Positions 30,101 to 38,658 of a stretch of 64,000 bases of DNA are shown one piece after another. Positions within the stretch are counted from its first letter, which is position 1. Every line of letters begins with the position of its first letter. Origin of the DNA: CAWFGW01 sp963849955 (GTDB taxonomy: Bacteria > Bacteroidota > Bacteroidia > Cytophagales > JAAEPT01); NCBI GenBank assembly GCA_963849955.1, contig CAWKJU010000017.1, positions 1 through 64,000 on the forward strand. Direction: 5' to 3'. The notes beneath the pieces are model-generated. The model had not been told where the DNA came from. It was given only the letters and a program-made list of their open reading frames with translations, and did no database searches. The translations under genes were made by a program, and so were the position numbers.

Positions 30101-30316
30101 AACAGCATCTCTGTTTTTCCTAACCCTACCACTGGCGTCATAGAGTTTGAGGGCAAGTCTGATAATAGCTTGATTAAAATTTATGATAGCTTTGGACAAT
30201 TAGTAGGTGAAACGACCAACCACCACTTTGACACGATAGCCCTTAAATCAGGTGTTTATTTTTATGTGCTTTCAAACCAAGGGTTACCACTAAGAGGCAA
30301 GTTTGTTAAGTTTTAA
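27143..30316 (+). CDS. Secreted reprolysin-like zinc metalloprotease with P domain and type IX sorting domain
   Basis: A 1057-residue secreted protease. The order is: signal peptide (1-18, ending SNAQ), propeptide (to about 185), catalytic domain with the metzincin zinc site HELGHQFGAEH at residues 321-331 and Met-turn region STIMAYAGICEPH, then Ig/fibronectin-like beta domains (about 420-830). A proprotein-convertase P domain follows (about 840-970, with HGNWLLYIRDEFEDFDAGTLESW). The Por sorting domain starts FPNPTTGVIEFEG and ends GKFVKF. P domains usually stabilise secreted proteases. It likely degrades extracellular protein for nutrition. It ends one base before glpD, which is on the other strand. 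Confidence 0.94.
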   Translation: MWLRILPLFLFVSSFSNAQKPIFTAQKPIKHIQSYASLTTADYYLFNLETVLKTVTLEQKIVLPNRIGEIDEFTLTNSQTLSPTLQKQFPSILSFSGYATANTEKKIRIDFNEKGLFAWIKSPTESYFIHSLDNINELIVFDETSYKTANKQTYTELEPRKLIEAASPSALKTRRAQKANGGKLRTYRLAVSCTGEYAAYHGGTKALALSAIVTSINRVNEVFENDLAVRLELIPNMEVLLFTNPATDPYVDNNSNQLIDEVQIQIDQLIGKDNYDVGQVFSTGGGGIAQLASVCGPLKGSGVTGSSNPIGDPFDIDFVAHELGHQFGAEHTFNSDQENCSNTGWEFAAYEPGSGSTIMAYAGICEPHNLQQQSDAYFHTHSIDEIVTYINGKGSTCGSVTLLDNTPPTVTVPESGFFIPISTPFKLTGSASDNEDQFLTYCWEEYDLGPFGPPTSPQDNAPLFRSFIPSFSPSRYFPQLGDVVTGQSTFGELLPTYSRDLTFRLTVRDNHLEGGGVNDAQVAFKSTDQAGPFVITSQETPSSYEVNEIIEVTWNVANTNASPVNCSFVKLLLSTDGGYTYPITLLENTPNDGKADVTIPNTLTSAARIKVEAIDNVFYNINTVDFNIIAPSTPSFALNISPQFQDICPPDSFVYAISLTRFSDFNENVNLSVNNLPSGLSYYFTDNELTTTDSTELILKVQNGHVSDNYEVMVVATSSSLTRQQEISLRTHVENQLVVKELQLPENNEIGAGLRPVFKWQAFDDADDYVVELSTESSFETKEVYKNITSNEWEYKNTLVANTTYFWRVKGMNNCGSSDYTTPYQFTTVNTVCQTVKNDTPVPLPNGTRLFSSTISSTLTGLVTDVNVKSIKGVHEYTSDLLFYLESPSSKSVKLLSDVCDSDFGEDFNMGFDDASTSGFPLCPPTDGFIHLPIEPLAGFIGEKAHGNWLLYIRDEFEDFDAGTLESWELEICAGQPVTVIDQEVKNSISVFPNPTTGVIEFEGKSDNSLIKIYDSFGQLVGETTNHHFDTIALKSGVYFYVLSNQGLPLRGKFVKF

Positions 30317-30317
30317 A

Positions 30318-31865
30318 CTATTTTAACAAGTCGTTGATGACAGGACGGTATTTTACTTTTTTATCGGGCTCAAAAAACGAAAAGCTTGATCTACGCGTTG
30401 TGAAATCATCTTCAGTCATCACCATTTCATATTTTCTGGAATAGGATAATGCCATGGCTAAATAAGTGGGTAAAGTGCTGTTCGTAGTCCCTTCATAATT
30501 TAGAACTGAAAAAGTATCCGTCCCATATTTTGAAAGTAGCCATAATGCTTCTTCTTTAGCCAATCCAAGTTTTAAAGCGTTACGCAAAGCTTCCGCTTCT
30601 AATTCATAAAAATGCGCTTCATTGTTAGCTTGTCCACCCACTAAATTAATATTTGCAGTGTCGCACGGAGTGATATTCTTCATTCGCTGAGCCACCAGAT
30701 CGGTTGCTTTTTCAGCCATTTTTCTGTAACCTGTTAGTTTACCTCCTGCAATAGATATCAAACCCGAATCCGCAATAAATACTTCATCTTTTCTGGAAAT
30801 CTCTGATGGTTGTTTTCCTTCTTCATTAATTAAAGGCCGCAAACCAGACCATGTAGAAATAATATCTTCGTTGGTAAGATGTAAGGAAGGGAATTTAAGA
30901 TTAACCGTTTTTAGTAAATAAGAAATATCTTCTTCTGTAACATCAGGATCAGCGAGGTCTCCCTTATAAAAAGTATCAGTGGTACCTAAATAGGTGATGT
31001 CACCAGCTGGTACCGCAAAAGCCATACGGTTATCGTGGGTGTCAAAATACACGGCATTGTTAATAGGGAGTCGTTCATTTTTAAATACTAAATGCACGCC
31101 TTTGGTTAATACTAATTTATGCTCTGCACTTACATCATCACGCTCGCGTACGTCATCCACCCATGGACCTGCTGCGCTAATTATGTGTTTAGCTTTCACA
31201 GTTTTTCGTTCACCGGTAAATTGATCAATCACCTTAATCCCTGCTATTTTTTGAGAAGCATCAAATACAAACTCTTCTGCTTTCACATAATTGAGTGCTT
31301 TACCACCTATCTCTACTGCTGTCTTGATATTTTCTAAAGTTAAGCGCGCGTCATCTGTTCGGTTTTCAAAATATTTTATGGAACCCACAAGTTTATCTGG
31401 GTTTAGGGTGGGTTCTCGTTTCAATGTTTCTGCTTTATTGTAGCTCTTAGATAAAAATTTCTCTTGAATCCTTACAAGCCATTCAAAAACCCACATCCCC
31501 AATCTTAACTCCCATTTTTTCATAGAACCACCCTTGTATATGGGGACCATTACTGGAATAGGGTGCACAATGTGTCGAGCATTATTGCGTACGACTGCTC
31601 GCTCTTTGCCCACCTCAGCTACTAACTTAAAATCTTTTTGCTTGAGATAACGAATGCCACCGTGTACAAGTTTAGTAGAACGGCTAGAGGTTCCTGCACC
31701 AAAATCCTGCATCTCTACCAATAGGGTTTTTATACCCCGTGAAGTGGCATCTAATAAAATGCCGGCACCAGTAATTCCTCCCCCAATCACGATAAGGTCA
31801 AAAGATTCCGCTTCAAGGTTACTAAACCATTGTTGACGAGTTTGGCGAGAGAATTCAATTTTCAT
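30318..31865 (-). CDS. glpD: Aerobic glycerol-3-phosphate dehydrogenase
   Basis: FAD enzyme at the inner membrane that oxidises sn-glycerol 3-phosphate to dihydroxyacetone phosphate and passes electrons to quinone. The FAD-binding Rossmann motif DLIVIGGGITGAG is near residue 24, followed by GTSSRSTKLVHGGIRYL, the typical GlpD block. Further on are AAGPWVDD and STWSGLRPL, then a C-terminal helical domain (about 380-515). The length of 515 is normal. No glycerol kinase or facilitator is adjacent, so the substrate probably comes from phospholipid turnover or a distant glp locus. Confidence 0.95.
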   Translation of the reverse strand: MKIEFSRQTRQQWFSNLEAESFDLIVIGGGITGAGILLDATSRGIKTLLVEMQDFGAGTSSRSTKLVHGGIRYLKQKDFKLVAEVGKERAVVRNNARHIVHPIPVMVPIYKGGSMKKWELRLGMWVFEWLVRIQEKFLSKSYNKAETLKREPTLNPDKLVGSIKYFENRTDDARLTLENIKTAVEIGGKALNYVKAEEFVFDASQKIAGIKVIDQFTGERKTVKAKHIISAAGPWVDDVRERDDVSAEHKLVLTKGVHLVFKNERLPINNAVYFDTHDNRMAFAVPAGDITYLGTTDTFYKGDLADPDVTEEDISYLLKTVNLKFPSLHLTNEDIISTWSGLRPLINEEGKQPSEISRKDEVFIADSGLISIAGGKLTGYRKMAEKATDLVAQRMKNITPCDTANINLVGGQANNEAHFYELEAEALRNALKLGLAKEEALWLLSKYGTDTFSVLNYEGTTNSTLPTYLAMALSYSRKYEMVMTEDDFTTRRSSFSFFEPDKKVKYRPVINDLLK

Positions 31866-31967
31866 ATAGTGCTTTTAACGACTATCTAAATTAATTGTTT
31901 ATTCAGTTTAATCTAGTTTTTTATTTTAGTAACGCTAACTTTACTGTTAAAGAAAGTAATTTATATT

Positions 31968-33116
31968 ATGAAAGCTTTATTACTACAATTCATTACACTA
32001 ACAGCATTTGTTTATTCAGCTACTGCTCAAACAATAACATTTACTGATCTCAATTTCAAAAATGCCTTAATAAACTATGTTCCTAAAATTGATTTAAATA
32101 ACAATGGGGAGATTGAGGTAAGTGAAGCTGAATTTATAACTCAACTTGATGTTAGCAATAAAGACATTCAATCACTTAATGGTATCGAAGCTTTTATCAA
32201 TTTATCTGTGTTAAATTGCAGCAATAACTCGCTATTGTATATAAATTTAATCAATCAAAAACTGACGAGTTTGATTTGTTCTTACAACGAAATTTCAACA
32301 TTAGGTATAGAAAGTTTAGTTAATTTAAAATACTTGAATTGTGAAGCGAATTTTATAAAAGACTTAAGAATTGGGACCATAGATTCATTACTAACTCTTA
32401 TCTGTAGTGATAACCCATTAAACAAATTGGACTTATATACTAATCCAACTATTCAAGAGATTACAGCTACATCCTGTCAATTAGAATGGGTAGATGTGTC
32501 TACTCTTGAAAATTTAACTTGGTTTGTATGTAACGGTAATAATATTAAAACACTAGACCTTACAAAAAATAAGAAGCTACGATTTATTGATTGTGGCGGT
32601 AATGAACTTACCAATCTTGATTTAAGTAACAATCCCGAATTGACAGAAATAGATATTTATTCAAATTTATTTACTTCCTTCGATTTTTCAGATAATTTAA
32701 AGGTGGCTTACATAATAGCCAACTATAACCCACTAACTCAGGTAGATTTAAGTTGTTTGCCCGTTTTTAATGCTTTTGAATGTTATAATTGTAATCTTAA
32801 GTCATTAGATCTTAGAGGAAACGCAGAAAATCTATACCTAGATGTTCGTGGTAATGACAGTCTTACAACAGTTTGCATAGAGACAAGTCAAAGTTTTGGT
32901 TATCTGGACAGGGAAGAAAACACACAAATAAGCACAGAATGTGCTAAAGGCATAGGTAAATGTTCAATAATAACAAACCTTGATAACAATCTTACTTTCA
33001 ACAAGACCCTTATAAAAACAGTTGATTTACAGGGGCGTGAAGTAGACCAAAATAGCACTGGCTTAGTGATAGAGTTTTATACCGATGGGTCCAAAGAAAA
33101 AATATGGAGACAATAA
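31968..33116 (+). CDS. Secreted leucine-rich repeat protein with EF-hand-like segment and a short Por-type tail
   Basis: A 382-residue protein with a signal peptide (1-20, ending ATAQ). An EF-hand-like calcium loop DLNNNGEIEVSE lies near residues 42-53, followed by about a dozen irregular leucine-rich repeats of roughly 21 residues (LxxLxCxxNxLxxLDL type) to about residue 325. The final stretch, KTVDLQGREV...FYTDGSKEKIWRQ, resembles the end of type IX sorting domains (the DILGREV and YEDGSKEK elements), although the usual NP-start strand is not obvious. Cell-surface location is therefore likely but less certain than for the two larger cargo genes. Confidence 0.85.
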   Translation: MKALLLQFITLTAFVYSATAQTITFTDLNFKNALINYVPKIDLNNNGEIEVSEAEFITQLDVSNKDIQSLNGIEAFINLSVLNCSNNSLLYINLINQKLTSLICSYNEISTLGIESLVNLKYLNCEANFIKDLRIGTIDSLLTLICSDNPLNKLDLYTNPTIQEITATSCQLEWVDVSTLENLTWFVCNGNNIKTLDLTKNKKLRFIDCGGNELTNLDLSNNPELTEIDIYSNLFTSFDFSDNLKVAYIIANYNPLTQVDLSCLPVFNAFECYNCNLKSLDLRGNAENLYLDVRGNDSLTTVCIETSQSFGYLDREENTQISTECAKGIGKCSIITNLDNNLTFNKTLIKTVDLQGREVDQNSTGLVIEFYTDGSKEKIWRQ

Positions 33117-33204
33117 AAGCGTCTTATAAAAAACTTCTTTAGGGAAATCCATCGCTTTTAAATCAATTGTCGAGTGAACACCACTAATCAAGCAATGTAA
33201 TATC

Positions 33205-34017
33205 CTATCCGTTTCCATTAAACCCGGGATAGCATGACATGCCACCATCAACAAAAAGGGTTTCTCCATTCACGTATTCTGAATGATCAGATGCTAACCA
33301 AAGGGCTGCTTTTCCAATATCATTGGGCTTTCCAATTTGATTATAAGGAATTAGTTCTTTAATCTTTTCTTGCTCAGCGATGGTATCCATTTCCTCTTTA
33401 TTAATGTTAGTACGTATGGCACCAGGAGCAATACTATTACACCTTACGCGTTGCTCCGCATAACCTTGACAAATGCTTTTCATCAACATCAGTATACCGC
33501 CTTTAGAGGCTGCATAATTGGCATGTCCCGACCAAGGAATTATTTCATGTACCGAACTTATATGAATGATTTTACCTAGTGAATTAGAAACCTCAGGACG
33601 CATTCCTCGCTTCATAAACTCTTTTAGCGATTCCCTTGCACATAAAAACTGTCCTGTTAAATTAACATCTATCACTTTTTGCCATGCATCAAGAGGCATT
33701 TCGTGAAGTTTATAGTCTATTTGAATTCCAGAATTTGCGACACACACATCTACTGTCCCAAAATGAGAAATTGTTTTTTGAAAGAGATTAACAACATCCG
33801 CTTCTTTACTGACATCGGCTCTTATAACTATAGCTTTTCCGTAATCATTTTTGGAGTTGATTTCGTTAGCTAATTCCTCAGCTGCTTCTTTACTCGAGTG
33901 GTAATTTATTACAACATTACTTCCTGCAGCTGCTAGACTTAAAGCAATAGCTGAACCTAGTCCTGAACTTGAACCTGTAACTATGCTGGTTTGATCTTTC
34001 AAACTTATGTTAATCAT
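33205..34017 (-). CDS. Short-chain dehydrogenase/reductase, glucose 1-dehydrogenase-like
   Basis: An NAD(P)-dependent SDR of 270 residues. The cofactor motif TGSSSGLG is near residues 14-21, NSG (family NAG) follows the fourth strand, and the catalytic S-Y-K set is in ISSVHEIIPWSGHANYAASKGG. The SVHE-IPW-HYAASK pattern with the C-terminal EYVNGETLFVDGGM is typical of glucose 1-dehydrogenase-like members, but substrates of SDRs cannot be assigned from sequence with confidence. It stands alone, with about 120 bases on either side. Confidence 0.88.
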   Translation of the reverse strand: MINISLKDQTSIVTGSSSGLGSAIALSLAAAGSNVVINYHSSKEAAEELANEINSKNDYGKAIVIRADVSKEADVVNLFQKTISHFGTVDVCVANSGIQIDYKLHEMPLDAWQKVIDVNLTGQFLCARESLKEFMKRGMRPEVSNSLGKIIHISSVHEIIPWSGHANYAASKGGILMLMKSICQGYAEQRVRCNSIAPGAIRTNINKEEMDTIAEQEKIKELIPYNQIGKPNDIGKAALWLASDHSEYVNGETLFVDGGMSCYPGFNGNG

Positions 34018-34141
34018 TTGTTGGGGGTTATTTCAATAACCTCTATGCTAAAAATTATACCTAATAAATCGGTAACAATCTAAACAGGGGTGGTTAGTAT
34101 AAAAAATGGACTTAAAAAGTACACTAGACTTAAATAAATAA

Positions 34142-35494
34142 TTATTCTAATTCCAACTCTTTTAAAATCCCACCAGTCATGCGATTTATTTCGAGATAAT
34201 TTGCCCATTGATTGTAGAAACTTTCCATCAGCTGAAGTTCACTATTGAGATAGTCCAACTGAATCATGCGGTAGTCAAATGAATTTAAAATTCCATTTTC
34301 CCAACGTTCCGTACTCAATTCACTGTTTAATTTACTGGTAGATTTTTTACGTTCGCTTACAGCGGATATTTGTTTTTGAGTTTCATAAACCGCATAGGAT
34401 TTTTTTAAATCACTGCTCATCGTCCGTTTCATGTCTTCAATTTTATATTCTGTAGCTTCTAAATTCATTAAAGCCTCTTTAATATTTCGTTGGGTTTTAT
34501 TCCCATCAAATAAATTCCAAGCTAAAGTGAAATTGATGTACCCTTGGTAGCTTCTACCTAACCCTATTCGCGCATTTGTGTTTTGCTCGTCTTGTATTTG
34601 AGTTAACAAACTACCAAATGGTGCAAGAACTGAAACGTTTCCACCCACCCCGGCATCTAGATAAACGAGCGGGTACAACGCACTTTTTTGAAGTTTGCTT
34701 TGGTTTTGAATTAACTGTGTATTTAAATATTCCTTTTTTAACGTATGGTTATCCGCTAACATCACTGTTTCAATTTTTGTTATAGGAGCTACATCAGGGG
34801 CTTTTGTTAACGAATCAACAAAAACATATTGGCTATCTACTGGTGCGCCCAACACAAGGTTTAAGTTACGAACGGAGTTGTCATAGTTAATTTGTGATAG
34901 TAAAAAACGAGTGGAATCATCGAGGTGGGCATTTTCAATTTGTAACAGATCAAACGTGGTTAGTACACCTAATTCTTTTTTCTCTTCTGCCAGATTAAGT
35001 TGTTCATTCGAGTTTTTGAGTAATGATGAAACTACTGACAGCTTCTTTTGTTCGACTAAACAGCGGTAATAGGATAGGATAATTGCCTGAACTACATTCT
35101 CCACAACGATAGAAGCGTTTTCATTGGACTGTTCTTCGAGTATTTCAAGCTGATGTTTTGAAACCTTAATACGGTACCCGTTAAACAAAACCCAACGTGC
35201 ATTAAGTACGGGAATTGTGCTTGCAGTAAAGAGTTGGCCATTGATAAAGGATGCAGGATTATTATTGTCAAGGAAGACCTGGTTTTGTTGCACATTAAGT
35301 GAAATTGTTGGTCCACCACCTGCCTCTGTGTAGGTGTTGTTCATTTCAGCCACCTCATGGGCTAAGTCCGCTATTTTAATTTGAAAATTGTTTTCCAAAC
35401 CCAACTGAATGGCATCAGATAACGATAAATTTTGTTGTGAAAAACCTAGACAGGTAAACAGCAATGCTAATGATATGGTTATATGCTTTCTCAC
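34142..35494 (-). CDS. TolC-family outer membrane efflux protein
   Basis: Outer membrane channel of a tripartite efflux pump: 450 residues, a signal peptide (1-20, FTCLGFSQQ), then two helical-hairpin OEP repeats with the expected coiled-coil stretches. It starts with GTG at 35492-35494, overlapping the stop codon of the RND pump gene by four bases (GTGA), so it is the third gene of the pump operon. No lipobox cysteine is present, unlike OprM-type members. Confidence 0.92.
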   Translation of the reverse strand: MRKHITISLALLFTCLGFSQQNLSLSDAIQLGLENNFQIKIADLAHEVAEMNNTYTEAGGGPTISLNVQQNQVFLDNNNPASFINGQLFTASTIPVLNARWVLFNGYRIKVSKHQLEILEEQSNENASIVVENVVQAIILSYYRCLVEQKKLSVVSSLLKNSNEQLNLAEEKKELGVLTTFDLLQIENAHLDDSTRFLLSQINYDNSVRNLNLVLGAPVDSQYVFVDSLTKAPDVAPITKIETVMLADNHTLKKEYLNTQLIQNQSKLQKSALYPLVYLDAGVGGNVSVLAPFGSLLTQIQDEQNTNARIGLGRSYQGYINFTLAWNLFDGNKTQRNIKEALMNLEATEYKIEDMKRTMSSDLKKSYAVYETQKQISAVSERKKSTSKLNSELSTERWENGILNSFDYRMIQLDYLNSELQLMESFYNQWANYLEINRMTGGILKELELE

Positions 35495-38400
35495 CTTTTT
35501 TCCTCTGCTTGTTCTTTTAAACGAATACTTTCACGGTAAGCAGGTTCAGCTTTTTCGGACTTAATTTTATAGCCCTCCCAATAGGACCAGAACCATCTCT
35601 TAGCATCATTAAGTGTTAAAATAAGCGTAGGGAAATATAATAACACAAAAAAAGTACCGAACATTACTCCATAAGTCAAAGAAATTGCCATCGGCACTAG
35701 GAATTTTGCTTCATTACTTTTTTCAAAAATTAAAGGATATAAACCCACTACAGTGGTGATTGATGTCAACATTATAGCTCTAAAACGGGACTTTCCAGCA
35801 TTATAAACAGCTTGTTTTACGGATTGACCTAACCTTATTTGTGTATTGTATTTATCAAGAAATACTACGGCATCATTAATAATTACACCACATAATCCTA
35901 TTAAACCAAATTGACTCATAATTACAATACTTTGATCATGGATGAAATGCCCTAAATAGGCACTAGCTACGCCAAAAGGAATCATAATCAAGATAATAAT
36001 TGGTTGCGACCACGATCGAAATGCTAATGACATTACTAAATAAATACAGATCACAACGATGATTATTACACGATTTTTAGAGTCGTTAAACTTTTGCTGC
36101 TCGCGTTCCTGACCACCCTTCACAATACTTATTGATGAATATTTGTCTAAAATAGGGGGTAAAATTTCAGTGTTTATTTTTTCTAATAAATTATCCAGTG
36201 ACTTGTCAGGATCTACTTGTGAAGCTTCAATTTTAATTTCCCGCTGTCCAGCATGGTGTGCAATTGTTACAATGCCTCGCTCAATTTCATAACTAGCAAT
36301 TTCTCTAAAAGGCACTTTTAAACCTGTGGGCGTAACAATTTGCATGGAGTTTAAATCAGAGAAAGAAGCTCTATCTTCTTTAGGATATCGCACCACAATT
36401 TTCACATCATCTTCATTTCGCTGAATACGCTGTGCTTCTTTTCCAAAAAATGCATTTCGCACTTGTAAGCTGACATCACCTATGGTTAGTCCAAGGTACT
36501 TGGCTTTTGGTTTTAAAGTAATGTTGAGCTCTTTTTTTCCTTCAATGTCATTGTCGATAACATCTTTTAACTCCGGAAGAGCTTTTAACTGTGCTTTTAA
36601 TTCGTCTTTTGCTGCGTAAAGTTCCTTTGTATTCGGACTCATTAAACCGATTACTACTGGTTTACCAAAGAACGTCTTTCCCTCTAGTGCAAACTTGGTG
36701 ACATCCTCAATATCACCTATTTCCTCTCTTATTTTTGCAGAAATGAATTTGCTGGAATAGTTTCGTTCTGCTTCATTTTGAAGTTTTATCACTATTTCTC
36801 CTGCATGCCCTCCCGTCTCAATACTATTCCCACCCACGGCCAGCGAAGTAGATATAATAATATTAGAAGTGTCTTCACGCTCTTTTTTGATTTGCTCATT
36901 TACCCGCCATATGGCTGCTTCACATCGTTGAAGTCGTTGCTCAGTAATTTGCTCATCGGTACCTTGTTGCATGACCAATTCAAGTGTAAGCTTATCCGAA
37001 TCAAGAAAAGGGAACAAAGAAAAGTTGAGTTGTCCACCTTGAATTAACCCGATAATCAATCCAAAAGTGATGATTGGAACAGAAAGTGCTATAAGCGTAC
37101 GCCAGTGAATCACAAACCGAAGTGCCCGACTGTAAAGTTTGTTTTTTACATAATTGACACCTTGGTTCACAGCGATAATAAACCTGGTTTGTTTACCCAG
37201 TGTGGATTTAGAGCTCAAATGTGCGGGTAAAATAAACATGGCTTCGAGTAAAGAAACGGTGAGACATGCAATAACGATGATGGCAATTTCTTTAATAAAA
37301 TCGCCTATGTAACCCTCAATGAAAAATAAACCAACAAAAGCTATAATTGTGGTAAAAACAGAAATGAAGACAGATGGAAGCACTTCCATCAGTCCATCCA
37401 CAGCAGCTCGTAGTGGTGACTTTCCTTTTTCTAGATGCATGTAAACATTCTCTGAAATTACAATTCCATCATCCACTAAAATTCCTATCACTAAAATCAT
37501 CCCAAAAAGCGAAATTTGGTTGATGGTCACGCCCATGATATATCCCACGATGATCATCCCTAAAAAGGAAACTGGAATCCCCATTGCTACCCAAAAAGCG
37601 AGACGAAGATTAAGAAATATACCCAAAGAAATCATTACTAAGACGAGACCCATCACTCCATTTTCAGTTAAAATTTTTAACTGTTCGTTCAACGGGATGG
37701 AACTGTCTTCAATAATGTCAATTTGAGCCTCAGGGTTTAGTTTGTTAAACTGAGTGATGTATTCTTTTAAATAATCGGTAATTAGAATAATATCTTCCTC
37801 AGCTAATTTCTCTATAGTGAAACCGATAGCTCTTTGTCCATTAAAGTAACGTTTATTAGGACTTTCAGCTAACTGGAATCTAACATCCGCTAGGTCTTTT
37901 ATTTTTAAAATCCCTGCACTTGATGTGGTTCTTACCACAATGTTCTCAATGTGCTCAGCATCCAACTCCTTACCTTTAGAGCGAATAAGTAACTCTTCTT
38001 TCCCAGTTTTAATTGTTCCTCCAGAAACATCCACATTACTAAACTTAATAGCATCTACTATTTCATTGATAGTCATTTGATAACGGTCAAGCTCCATTTT
38101 ATGCACTTCTACTGCCATTTCTACCTCTGGCATGCCGTCCATTTTTAACTGAGAGATAACTCTGGAGTTTAAAAAATCATTCTTCACCTTAATGGCTAAG
38201 TCTCGCAAGTCTAAAATATCCGCGTTGCTGGAAAGCGTGAGCTGCATCACGGTGTTTTTGGGTAGTAGCTTAAATACAATGGGTTTTTCTGCTCCCTCAG
38301 GGAAAGAATTGATTTGATCAATTGCATTTTTTACATCTGTCAACATCTCATCGATGCTAAACCGCTGTTTTCTGCCAATAACTACTATAGCAACATTCTC

Positions 38401-38658
38401 AGAACTGGTTGAGTTAACTTCTTCTACCTTTTCAAGGCTTTTAACAGCATTTTCAATTTTGAGTGTTATTCCCTGCTCAACCTCCTCAGGGGATGCTCCA
38501 GGATAAATCACTTGAACAGCTATATTGTTGGTGTTTCTTTCTGGGAAATACGAGCGCTTAATGCCCTTCATACTCATAAAACCCAAAAAGCAGATGAGTA
38601 TAATGAGGACGTTAGCCCAAATTGGGTACCTTACAAAAAAGCTTACGATTGGTCTCAC
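35491..38658 (-). CDS. RND efflux pump inner membrane transporter (AcrB/HAE1-like)
   Basis: Proton-driven inner membrane pump subunit of 1055 residues with the RND layout: a membrane helix at 10-28, a large periplasmic loop, helices 2-6 (about 335-480), a second periplasmic loop (about 560-860) and helices 8-12. Helix 4 contains GILVDDGIVISENVYMHLEKG, in which the two aspartates match the AcrB proton relay. It starts with GTG directly after the adaptor gene stop (no gap). Whether it exports drugs, lipids or metals cannot be told; metal-pump motifs were not seen. Confidence 0.95.
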   Translation of the reverse strand: MRPIVSFFVRYPIWANVLIILICFLGFMSMKGIKRSYFPERNTNNIAVQVIYPGASPEEVEQGITLKIENAVKSLEKVEEVNSTSSENVAIVVIGRKQRFSIDEMLTDVKNAIDQINSFPEGAEKPIVFKLLPKNTVMQLTLSSNADILDLRDLAIKVKNDFLNSRVISQLKMDGMPEVEMAVEVHKMELDRYQMTINEIVDAIKFSNVDVSGGTIKTGKEELLIRSKGKELDAEHIENIVVRTTSSAGILKIKDLADVRFQLAESPNKRYFNGQRAIGFTIEKLAEEDIILITDYLKEYITQFNKLNPEAQIDIIEDSSIPLNEQLKILTENGVMGLVLVMISLGIFLNLRLAFWVAMGIPVSFLGMIIVGYIMGVTINQISLFGMILVIGILVDDGIVISENVYMHLEKGKSPLRAAVDGLMEVLPSVFISVFTTIIAFVGLFFIEGYIGDFIKEIAIIVIACLTVSLLEAMFILPAHLSSKSTLGKQTRFIIAVNQGVNYVKNKLYSRALRFVIHWRTLIALSVPIITFGLIIGLIQGGQLNFSLFPFLDSDKLTLELVMQQGTDEQITEQRLQRCEAAIWRVNEQIKKEREDTSNIIISTSLAVGGNSIETGGHAGEIVIKLQNEAERNYSSKFISAKIREEIGDIEDVTKFALEGKTFFGKPVVIGLMSPNTKELYAAKDELKAQLKALPELKDVIDNDIEGKKELNITLKPKAKYLGLTIGDVSLQVRNAFFGKEAQRIQRNEDDVKIVVRYPKEDRASFSDLNSMQIVTPTGLKVPFREIASYEIERGIVTIAHHAGQREIKIEASQVDPDKSLDNLLEKINTEILPPILDKYSSISIVKGGQEREQQKFNDSKNRVIIIVVICIYLVMSLAFRSWSQPIIILIMIPFGVASAYLGHFIHDQSIVIMSQFGLIGLCGVIINDAVVFLDKYNTQIRLGQSVKQAVYNAGKSRFRAIMLTSITTVVGLYPLIFEKSNEAKFLVPMAISLTYGVMFGTFFVLLYFPTLILTLNDAKRWFWSYWEGYKIKSEKAEPAYRESIRLKEQAEEKR

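Noticed and set aside
30302..30330. TTGTTAA/TTAACAA pair between the convergent protease and glpD genes as a terminator
   Set aside because: Only seven A/T-rich pairs with a 13-base loop and no T run; not distinguishable from chance.
33063..33269. Minus-strand frame over the end of the leucine-rich repeat gene
   Set aside because: It overlaps two better-supported genes in other frames and has no recognisable domain or initiation context.
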